The notes under the pieces: model-generated
What the model was told of the DNA's origin: nothing
The model's input: only the letters and a program-made list of their open reading frames with translations
The model's database searches: none
Part shown: in pieces, positions 57,171-64,000 of the stretch
Numbering within the stretch: the stretch's first letter is position 1
How the letters are laid out: every line of letters starts with the position of its first letter
Program-made: the position numbers and the translations under genes
Source of the DNA: Thermomonas fusca DSM 15424
Lineage (GTDB): Bacteria; Pseudomonadota; Gammaproteobacteria; Xanthomonadales; Xanthomonadaceae
Assembly (NCBI RefSeq): GCF_000423885.1
Contig: NZ_AUIV01000001.1
Location: 62,001-126,000 of the forward strand
DNA length: 64,000 bases
Direction of reading: 5' to 3'

Positions 57171-60100
57171 CTAGGAATAATCCGACCCGCGCGCCGCCAG
57201 CATCCGGTCCAGCACCGATTTCAGCGCCAGCGGACGCAGCGGCTTCATCAGCAGCGGCAAGCCGGCTTCCTGCGCGGCGCTGCGAACCGCGCCGGTCTGG
57301 TCGGCGCTGAGGATCAGGCAGGGCGCGGCCGGAAACGCCGCCGACAGGCGAGCGTGCAGCGCCACGCCATCGTCGCCCTCGTCGAGGTGGTAGTCGAAGA
57401 TCCACAGGTCGAACGGCGCAGCCGCCAGCACCACCGTCGCGGCGTCGCCGCCTGCTACCGCCAGTGCCTCGCAGCCCCAGCCACGCAGCACCCCGGCCAG
57501 AGCGTCGCGCGCCGGCGCTTCGTTGTCCACCACCAGCACGCGCAGCCCGCCAAGCCCGCGCGGCACGGCGCGATGCGGCTGCGCCACCGGCGCGCGCGGC
57601 ACGTCGATGGCGAAGATGCTGCCGCGGCCCAAGGTGCTGCGCAGCGAGACGTCCGAATCCAGCAGCCGGGCGATGCGGCGGGCAATCGCCAGTCCCAGGC
57701 CCAGCCCTTGCCCCGGCGCATCATCGCCACGGCGGAACTCCTCGAAGATCGCCTCGCGCCTGGCCGCATCGATACCGGGCCCGGTGTCGTGGACCTCGAT
57801 GCGCAGGCCCTCGCCGCTGCGGCGCACGCCCAGCAGCACCCGGCCGCTGGCGGTGTAGCGCAACGCGTTGGCGAGGAAGTTTTGCAGCACCCGCCGCAGC
57901 AACTGCGGATCGCTGCGAATCCAGACGCGGGTGGGCACGAACTCCAGCGCCAGCCCGCGCAGCTCGGCCAGCACGCGGAACTGCGCCACCAGCGGATCCA
58001 GCACATCGGCCAGCGGGAACGCCCGCGGCTCCGGCACCAGCCCGCCGGCCTCCAACCGCGACATGTCCAGCAGTGTGGTCAGCAAGTCGGTGGTGGAATC
58101 CAGCGCGGAGCCGATATGCCGCGCCAGCTCGCGCTGCGCCGGTTCGCCACGCTGCTGCAGGGTGTCGGTGAACAGGTGGGCGGCGTGCAGCGGCTGCAGC
58201 AGGTCGTGGCCGATGGCGGCAAGGAAGCGGCTCTTGGCATCGTTGGCGTGCTCGGCCTCGCGCTTGGCGGTTTCCAGCAGCGCGGTGCGCTCGGCCACGC
58301 GCTGCTCCAGCGTTTCGTTCACCCGCATCAGCCCGGCCTCGGCCTGGCGGAACTCGGTGACGTCGGTGAAGGTGGCGACGAAACCGCCCCCCGGCATCGG
58401 GTTGCCGCGGATTTCGACGATGCAGCCGTCCTTGAACACGCGCTCCGACAGATGCGGCGTGCCCGCGCGCATATGCGCCAGCCGGCGCTCCAGCGCGTCG
58501 GTGCCGCGGGCCGGATCGATGCCGGCGATCTCGCGCAGCGCCCAGCGCGCCGCCTCGGCAATCGGCATGCCCACCCGCAGCATTCCCGGCGGGTAGCCGA
58601 ACAGCTCCTCGTAGCGACGGTTCCACGCGACCAGATGCAGATCGGCATCGACCACGCTGATGCCCTGGCTCATGTTTTCCAGCGCCGCCTCCAGCAGCCG
58701 CTGGTTGAAGCGCAGGTCCTGCGAGGCCTCGCCGACGATGGCGGCGACGGTATCGAGGTCGGCGCCGCGGCGGTTGGCATCCTCCACCAGATCGCGGCGC
58801 GCCGCGTCCAACAGCAGCCGCGCCGAGGCGCTGCCCAGCACCGCGGCCAGTTCGTGCTCCAGTTTCGATTCGATCCGCGCCGGCACAGGTCCGCTGGCCG
58901 GCGCATGCCGCAGCAGCTCATCGACGCGGGGCGCCGGCAGGAAGCGACGCCCCGCGTCGCGCAGGCTGGCGAGGTCGGCGCCGCCTGCCTGCCGATGGCG
59001 GGGTGCACCGCGCAGCGCAGCCAGCAGCAGGGTGGCGGCGGTGCCGACGAACAGGCTCACCCCCACCGCGCGGCCCAATCGGCTCCAGCCGGTCAGCCCG
59101 AACACCGCATCCGGCGCCAGCCACGACAGCCCGAACGGCCCGTCGCGCAGCCACGCCGGGTCGCCGCCGATGGTGGCCACCAGCATCGGCACCAACATCA
59201 CCCACAGCCACGCCGCGAACCCGGCCAGCACGCCCGCCGAAGCAGCGACGGCGGGCGTGTGCGGCCGCCAGACCGCGAACGCCAGCGCCGGTGCCAGCGT
59301 GGCCAATGCCGAAAACGACACCGCACCGACGTCGGCCAGCGCCTCGTTGCCGCTGACCAGCCGGCTGTAGGCCCAGCCCAGCAGCATCAGCGCGACGATG
59401 CCGGTGCGCCGCAGCAGCAGCAGGTCACCGCGATGGTCGCCGCGTCCGTCGTCACCGATGCGGCGGGCCCACGCACTGCGCAGCAGGCCGGGTGCGAACC
59501 AGTGGTTGCCGATCATCAGGCTCAGCGTCAGCGTGCTGACGATCACCATGCCGGTGGCCGCGCTGAGCCCACCGAGGAACACCAGCAGGGCCAGCGCGGC
59601 ATTGCCTTGCGCCAGCGGCAGCGCCAACGCGTACATGTCGGTGGGCACCGCGTCGCCCAGCAGCGCGGCGCCGGCGCGCGCCAGCGCCAACGTGGGGAGT
59701 GCGATCAGCAGCAGGTACAGCGGGAATTGCCAGCGCGCCGTGCGCACGTCGGCCTCGTCGCGGCACTCCACCACGCCGACATGGAACTGGTGCGGCATCA
59801 CGAACATTGCCAGCGCCCCCAGAATGACCAGCGGCATGAAGCCACCCGCCCCCACCGGCGGCGGCGCAGCGGGCACTTCCGGCAGTCCCCGCAGGCCCAG
59901 CCACACGAACACACCCAGCGCCAGCATCGCCACCAACTTGAACAGAGATTCGAACGCCAGCGCCAGCACCAGCCCGCGGTTGTGCCCGGCGGCGTTGACC
60001 CGGCGGGTGCCGAACAGGATCGCGAACAGCGCCATCGCCAGCGCCACGTACAGCGCGCCGTCGCGCCACAGCGGCACGCTGCCGGCGGTAGGCAGCCCGG

Positions 60101-60536
60101 TGGTGACGGTGGCCAGGCTCATGGTGATCGCCTGCAGCTGCAGCGCGATGTACGGAATCAGGCCGAGCACGGCGACCAGTGTGACCACCGCCGCCAGCCA
60201 CGGATCCTTGCCCAGCCGGGTGGCGATCAGGTCGGCCAGCGAAGTGGCATTGCTTTCGCGCGCCAGTCGCACCAGCCGCATCATGAACGCCATCGCCAGC
60301 GCATAGAACAGGATCGCGCCGACGAAGGTGGGCGGCAGCGGCCAGCCATAGCGCGCGGCCTGGGTGACGGTGCCGTAGAAAGTCCACGAGGTGCAGTGCA
60401 CCGCCAGCGACAGCGCGTAAATGTGGCGCCAGTGCTTCTCGAAGACGCCGGGATGCCGCTCCGCCACCAGGCCGGTGCCGAACAGCAGCCCCAGCCACAG
60501 CAGCGCCGCGGCCACGACCGCGGCGACGCTCAGCAT
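57171..60536 (-). CDS. SLC5-type hybrid sensor histidine kinase with receiver domain
   Basis: The protein has 1121 aa from the start used here. Residues 1 to about 490 are a sodium:solute-symporter-like membrane domain with about 13 helices (AGYGVTQAA-like TQAARYGWPLPPTFVG; LGLIPYIALQLQAITMSL). A linker, PAS (about 600-710) and kinase follow: H-box FLAAIGHDLLQPLHAAHLF, N-box and G-box GLGLGLAIARRIARLL. A C-terminal receiver (DLWIFDYHLDEGDDG, phosphoacceptor Asp) ends the chain. This is the NahK/ErcS/CbrA-like plan. AAGGCGG 7 bases before the ATG at 60536 favours that start over one 18 bases upstream. The signal is unknown. Confidence 0.9.
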   Translation of the reverse strand: MLSVAAVVAAALLWLGLLFGTGLVAERHPGVFEKHWRHIYALSLAVHCTSWTFYGTVTQAARYGWPLPPTFVGAILFYALAMAFMMRLVRLARESNATSLADLIATRLGKDPWLAAVVTLVAVLGLIPYIALQLQAITMSLATVTTGLPTAGSVPLWRDGALYVALAMALFAILFGTRRVNAAGHNRGLVLALAFESLFKLVAMLALGVFVWLGLRGLPEVPAAPPPVGAGGFMPLVILGALAMFVMPHQFHVGVVECRDEADVRTARWQFPLYLLLIALPTLALARAGAALLGDAVPTDMYALALPLAQGNAALALLVFLGGLSAATGMVIVSTLTLSLMIGNHWFAPGLLRSAWARRIGDDGRGDHRGDLLLLRRTGIVALMLLGWAYSRLVSGNEALADVGAVSFSALATLAPALAFAVWRPHTPAVAASAGVLAGFAAWLWVMLVPMLVATIGGDPAWLRDGPFGLSWLAPDAVFGLTGWSRLGRAVGVSLFVGTAATLLLAALRGAPRHRQAGGADLASLRDAGRRFLPAPRVDELLRHAPASGPVPARIESKLEHELAAVLGSASARLLLDAARRDLVEDANRRGADLDTVAAIVGEASQDLRFNQRLLEAALENMSQGISVVDADLHLVAWNRRYEELFGYPPGMLRVGMPIAEAARWALREIAGIDPARGTDALERRLAHMRAGTPHLSERVFKDGCIVEIRGNPMPGGGFVATFTDVTEFRQAEAGLMRVNETLEQRVAERTALLETAKREAEHANDAKSRFLAAIGHDLLQPLHAAHLFTDTLQQRGEPAQRELARHIGSALDSTTDLLTTLLDMSRLEAGGLVPEPRAFPLADVLDPLVAQFRVLAELRGLALEFVPTRVWIRSDPQLLRRVLQNFLANALRYTASGRVLLGVRRSGEGLRIEVHDTGPGIDAARREAIFEEFRRGDDAPGQGLGLGLAIARRIARLLDSDVSLRSTLGRGSIFAIDVPRAPVAQPHRAVPRGLGGLRVLVVDNEAPARDALAGVLRGWGCEALAVAGGDAATVVLAAAPFDLWIFDYHLDEGDDGVALHARLSAAFPAAPCLILSADQTGAVRSAAQEAGLPLLMKPLRPLALKSVLDRMLAARGSDYS

Positions 60537-60603
60537 CGCGCCGCCTTCAGGCATGGGAACGGAAGTCGCTCATGGTCGTGCATGGCCGGCGAGCATAGCG
60601 CGA

Positions 60604-60623
60604 CGGCGGGCCGAAGCCCGCCG
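60604..60623 (-). terminator. Hairpin after the TonB-dependent receptor
   Basis: CGGCGGGC, CGAA loop, GCCCGCCG: a perfect 8-bp stem, 30 bases past the receptor stop on the minus strand. No U-run. Confidence 0.5.
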
Positions 60624-60653
60624 CCGTGCCGTCTCCACCGGGGGGTTACCGGA

Positions 60654-62906
60654 TCAGAAGTCGTACTTCACGGTCAGGCTGTACTGGCGCGGCGGACCAT
60701 AGAAACCGGTGTGCACGCCGAGCGCGGAATACAGGTTGTAGCCGGTGGTGAGGTATTCCTCGTCGGCCAGGTTGCTGCCCTGCAGGGATACCGTCCAGGC
60801 ATCGTTGTACTTCCAGATCAGGCCGGCACCGATCAGGCCGTAGCCATCCTGGGTGATCGGCTGCACGGTCGCCTTGGTGACCGGGTCATAGACGACTTCG
60901 GTGGTTGCCACCACGCGGCTCTGGTAGCTGTAGCCCACCCGCGCGGACAGGCTGCCGGCGCCGCCCAGGTCCATGCGGTATTCGGCGTTCAGCGCGCCCG
61001 AGAAGTCCGGTGCGTTGGTGAACTCCTGCTGGTCGGCGATGTTGAAGCCCTTGAACATGTAGGTGTCGAACTTCGCGTCCAGCCAGGCCAGGTTGCCGGT
61101 GATCGTGAAGTTGTCGGTGGCCAGCCACTGGTACTCGACCTCGAGTCCTTCCACCGTGCCCTCACCCGCGTTGGTGAAGTCACCGAAGAACGCCTTGGTG
61201 TTCTGCGGCGTGGTGTACTCGGTGAAGATCGAAAGCTGGATGTCCTTGTACTTGTTGTGGAACGCCGACAGGTTCAGGAACAGCCGCTGGTCCAGCAAGC
61301 CCATCTTGGTGCCGACCTCGTAGCTGTCCACCTGCTCGTCCTGGAACGGGTCGGCGGAACGCGGCACCGCGGTGGCCTGCGCGCGGATGTTGTAGCCACC
61401 GGACTTGAAACCGCGGGACGCCACGCCGTACACCATGATGTCCGGCGTCACCTGATAGTCCATCGAGATCTTCGGCGACAGGTTCTTGAAGTTTATGGTC
61501 TTGTCGAACGCCGCCGCCACCACGCCGCTGGGCTTGCTGAAGGTGCCGTCGGTATAGCCGATGTTCTTGACCACCGCGTGCTTGTCTTCGGAGGTCCAGC
61601 GCAAGCCGAGGTCCACGCTGAACTTGTCGCTGACGTCGAAGGTCCAGTCGGCGTAGGCCGCCATGCTTTCGGTGTAGATCGTGCCCTGGGTGTCGCCGAA
61701 GGCCAGGTTGAAGAAGTTGTTCAGCACCTGGCCGCCGGCTTCGCCGTCGAACTTGTAGAAGCCGAATACGCCGCGCATGCGGCCGCCTGCGTCGTAGTTC
61801 GCCTGCACCTCATGAGTGACCTGCTCGTCGCTGTAGAACGCCTTGACGTCGGCAATCTTGTCCTGGGTGGTATCGAAGTCGATGTTGGTCTCTGTGTCCG
61901 ACTCGCGCTTGGCCAGCACGTACTTGAACGTCCAATCGTCGTTCATGCGGAAATTCGCGGTGGCCGACGCGCCACTGAGGGTGGTGTCGTTGACGTTCGG
62001 CATGCCGTTGCGCACGTCGTAACGGCTCGCCATCGGCGCCTTCGGCCCGGTGCCACCGTACAGCGGGATCGAGTTGAACGGGTTGGGCGCCAGCATCTTC
62101 GCGCCGCGCACGCCGGAGGTGTCGTCGACATGGTCGAATGCGAACTGCAGGTCGAACTTGTCGGTGACGTACGCGCCCAGGTTGGCGCGGTACGCGCGGA
62201 TCTTCTTGTCGCTTACCTGGGCGCCGGTAATGACGTTCTCGCCGAAGCCGTCACGATGCAGGTCGGCCACGGAAATGCGACCGCGCAGGTATTCGCTGCC
62301 GCCGAAGCCACCGCCCACCCCTGCCTTGATGTCGCGCTGGCCGTAGTTGCCCACCGTCACCGAGCCGTAGCCGTTGAAGTCGGAGCGCAGCCCCTTGGAG
62401 ACGTACTTGATCGCGCCGCCGATGGTGTTCTTGCCGTACAGCGTGCCCTGCGGGCCGCGCAGGACTTCGATGCGCTCGACATCGAACACGTCCAGCAGCG
62501 CGCCCTGCGGGCGGGCGATGTAGACATCGTCCATGTAGATGCCGACGCCCGGGTCCACGCCCCACAGCGGATCGGACTGGCCGACACCGCGGATGTAGGC
62601 GGTGAGCGTGCTGCTGGAACCGCGTGCAGCGTAGATGGTGAGGTTCGGCACCTGCGCGTCGAGATCGGACAGGTCCTCCACGTTGAGCTTGTCCAGCGCG
62701 TCCGCGGTGAACGCGGTGACCGCCACCGGCACTTCCTGCAGGGTCTCCTCGCGCTTGCGCGCGGTGACCTTGACGCTTTCCAGCGTCGTGGTCTTCTGGC
62801 CGTCCTGCTTGGCCGCAGGGGCGTCTTGGGCCAGCGCGGGCGTGCCCACCAGCAGCGACACGGCCAGCGCGCCGTGGATCGCCATGCTCAATTGCTTGCG
62901 TTTCAT
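60654..62906 (-). CDS. TonB-dependent outer membrane receptor
   Basis: The protein has 750 aa. The signal peptide ends TPALAQDA. The TonB box region (TTTLESVKVTARKREETLQEVPVAVTAF) and plug domain (VPNLTIYAARGSS, YIRGVGQSDPLWGVDPGVGI, ERIEVLRGPQGTLYGKNTIGGAI) are typical. The barrel ends YSLTVKYDF, whose terminal Phe is the BAM signal. Its GGAGGGGGAG-type RBS supports the start. The class is like those for siderophores or for plant-derived compounds; nothing identifies the ligand. It is divergent from a GntP-type permease with about 150 bases between. Confidence 0.93.
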   Translation of the reverse strand: MKRKQLSMAIHGALAVSLLVGTPALAQDAPAAKQDGQKTTTLESVKVTARKREETLQEVPVAVTAFTADALDKLNVEDLSDLDAQVPNLTIYAARGSSSTLTAYIRGVGQSDPLWGVDPGVGIYMDDVYIARPQGALLDVFDVERIEVLRGPQGTLYGKNTIGGAIKYVSKGLRSDFNGYGSVTVGNYGQRDIKAGVGGGFGGSEYLRGRISVADLHRDGFGENVITGAQVSDKKIRAYRANLGAYVTDKFDLQFAFDHVDDTSGVRGAKMLAPNPFNSIPLYGGTGPKAPMASRYDVRNGMPNVNDTTLSGASATANFRMNDDWTFKYVLAKRESDTETNIDFDTTQDKIADVKAFYSDEQVTHEVQANYDAGGRMRGVFGFYKFDGEAGGQVLNNFFNLAFGDTQGTIYTESMAAYADWTFDVSDKFSVDLGLRWTSEDKHAVVKNIGYTDGTFSKPSGVVAAAFDKTINFKNLSPKISMDYQVTPDIMVYGVASRGFKSGGYNIRAQATAVPRSADPFQDEQVDSYEVGTKMGLLDQRLFLNLSAFHNKYKDIQLSIFTEYTTPQNTKAFFGDFTNAGEGTVEGLEVEYQWLATDNFTITGNLAWLDAKFDTYMFKGFNIADQQEFTNAPDFSGALNAEYRMDLGGAGSLSARVGYSYQSRVVATTEVVYDPVTKATVQPITQDGYGLIGAGLIWKYNDAWTVSLQGSNLADEEYLTTGYNLYSALGVHTGFYGPPRQYSLTVKYDF

Positions 62907-63061
62907 CACTCCCCCTCCGGGTGCTGCAGGCGGCACGATTACCACCAATGCCCGGCAAGGTAAGCGGCAACGCTTCGCTGCGGCATTGGACGTTCGGACA
63001 ATGGGCCGGCCCGGCCGCTGCCACGACACTCGCAGCCCTGAATCCGCCGCCGGGGATGGGC

Positions 63062-64000
63062 ATGTCGTTTCTGATCGTGTTGGCCGCGCTGTGCTTCCTG
63101 ATGCTGGTGGCCTACCGCGGCTACAGCGTGATCCTGTTCGCGCCGGTGGCGGCGCTGGGCGCGGTGTTGCTGACCGACCCCACGCTGGTGGCGCCGATGT
63201 TCACCGGCCTGTTCATGGACAAGATGGTCGGCTTCCTGAAACTGTATTTCCCGGTGTTCCTGCTGGGCGCGGTGTTCGGCAAGGTGATCGAACTGTCGGG
63301 CTTCTCCAAGGCCATCGTGCAGGCCACCATCCGCGTGGTCGGCGCGCAGCGGGCGATGCTGTCGATCGTGCTGGTGTGCGCGCTGCTGACCTACGGCGGG
63401 GTGTCGCTGTTCGTGGTGGTGTTCGCGGTGTATCCGTTCGCCGCGGAGCTGTTCCGCCAGAGCAACATCCCCAAGCGGCTGATCCCCGGCACGATTGCGC
63501 TGGGTGCGTTCACCTTCACCATGGACGCCCTGCCGGGCACGCCGCAGATCCAGAACATCATCCCCACCACCTTCTTCGGCACCGACACCTGGGCGGCGCC
63601 GGTGCTGGGCACGCTGGGCGGCGTCTTCATCCTGATCCTCGGCCTGTCCTACCTCGACTGGCGCCGGCGCGTGGCTGCGCGCAACGGCGAGGGCTATGGC
63701 GATGCGGCCATCCTGGTCAACGAGCCGGCCGCATTCGCCGGTGGCAAGCTGGCCAACCCGATGATCGCGATCCTGCCCCTGCTGGTGGTGGGCGTGGCCA
63801 ACAAGCTGCTGACGCTGTGGATCCCCGGTCATTACGGCGACAGCGCCAGCTTCGTGCCGGCGGTGATCGGCAATCCCGCGCCGGTGGTGCAGGAAGTGTC
63901 CAAGGTCGCGGCGATCTGGGCGGTGGAAGGCGCGCTGCTGGCCGGTATTGCCTGCGTGCTGCTGTTCGCGTGGAAGCCGGTCAAGACCAGCTTCGCCGAA
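63062..64000 (+). CDS. GntP-family permease (5' part)
   Basis: The gene runs off the right edge; 313 codons are visible from the start used here. It is a membrane protein with many hydrophobic segments (SFLIVLAALCFLMLVAYRGY; VFLLGAVFGKVIELSGFSKA; MLSIVLVCALLTYGGVSLFV). The blocks GAFTFTMDALPGTPQIQNII and IPTTFFGTDTWAAPVLGTLG are characteristic of the gluconate:H+ symporter (GntP) group. GGGGA 5 bases before favours ATG 63062; an in-frame ATG at 63056 is the alternative. It probably imports an organic acid or sugar acid. It is divergent from the TonB receptor. Confidence 0.88.
   Translation, partial: MSFLIVLAALCFLMLVAYRGYSVILFAPVAALGAVLLTDPTLVAPMFTGLFMDKMVGFLKLYFPVFLLGAVFGKVIELSGFSKAIVQATIRVVGAQRAMLSIVLVCALLTYGGVSLFVVVFAVYPFAAELFRQSNIPKRLIPGTIALGAFTFTMDALPGTPQIQNIIPTTFFGTDTWAAPVLGTLGGVFILILGLSYLDWRRRVAARNGEGYGDAAILVNEPAAFAGGKLANPMIAILPLLVVGVANKLLTLWIPGHYGDSASFVPAVIGNPAPVVQEVSKVAAIWAVEGALLAGIACVLLFAWKPVKTSFAE

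Noticed and set aside
56115..62963. An open frame of about 6.8 kb (over 2,200 codons) on the plus strand, opposite the regulator, kinase and TonB receptor genes
   Set aside because: The translation is rich in His, Gln, Arg and Ala with no domain, and lies exactly antisense to three recognised genes. High GC with strong third-position bias produces long antisense frames.

Overview
The window is a single stretch of ordinary chromosome from a GC-rich gammaproteobacterium, most likely of the family Xanthomonadaceae/Lysobacteraceae (Lysobacter, Luteimonas, Thermomonas or Pseudoxanthomonas-like). This placement is an inference from gene content: a FimX-type pilus regulator, a DksA with a long Lys/Ala/Pro tail, a large TonB-dependent receptor, a 'transmembrane repetitive'-type protein, a DUF6116-type protein, FolE2, rluC/rne divergent at a long leader, and dcp, fpr and fumA types usual in that group. 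There are about 60 protein genes and one tmRNA. No tRNA, rRNA, CRISPR array, insertion sequence or prophage gene was seen.

Layout. 1-2.1 kb: the end of a thiamine-diphosphate enzyme and a secreted multidomain protein. 2.2-6.9 kb: a minus-strand cluster gcdH - GNAT - GST - fused 2-oxoacid dehydrogenase E1, consistent with acyl-CoA catabolism. 7-11 kb: envelope glycine-zipper protein, TatD nuclease, TcdA, PHA regulator PhaR. 11-18 kb: class I fumarase and glutathione peroxidase, each followed by one of two paralogous STAS-like small proteins that overlap the enzyme gene by 4 bases; an ABC exporter, a PQQ-type sugar dehydrogenase lipoprotein and ferredoxin reductase lie between. 18-22 kb: Dcp peptidase, DksA, YidD. 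22-27 kb: one long minus-strand run efp - mtaD - ubiG - gph - squalene/phytoene-synthase-like - folE2. 27-32 kb: epmB, divergent from its target efp, then fimX, htpX and gluQ. 32-38 kb: phaB, a membrane-anchored c'-type cytochrome, a glycine-zipper lipoprotein, a DUF456 protein, an M48 protease and an FGE/SUMF1 lipoprotein. 38-42 kb: RNase D, tmRNA, an OmpA-type lipoprotein, a wax ester synthase. 42-47 kb: alr, dnaB and rplI/rpsR/rpsF, then an IscA-type protein. 47-53 kb: asnS with two coupled small genes, the repetitive protein, nfuA, phhB and rluC. 53-64 kb: rne, a response regulator with an SLC5-type hybrid kinase, a TonB receptor, and a divergent GntP-type permease running off the window.

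Themes. Storage lipid or carbon metabolism recurs (PhaR, PhaB, wax ester synthase), as do Fe-S assembly (IscA-type, NfuA), translation and ribosome rescue (EF-P/EpmB, tmRNA, L9/S18/S6, AsnS, GluQ, RluC), and envelope quality control (HtpX, M48, YidD, OmpA-type). The least explained items are the two STAS-like paralogs, the secreted protein with a Tudor-like module and NPLGVEW repeats, the zinc-finger-less H1-tailed DksA, and two intergenic elements that share a 50-base core but have different self-complementary arms. I did not find an obviously new multi-gene defence or biosynthetic system; these items are the best candidates for something undescribed.
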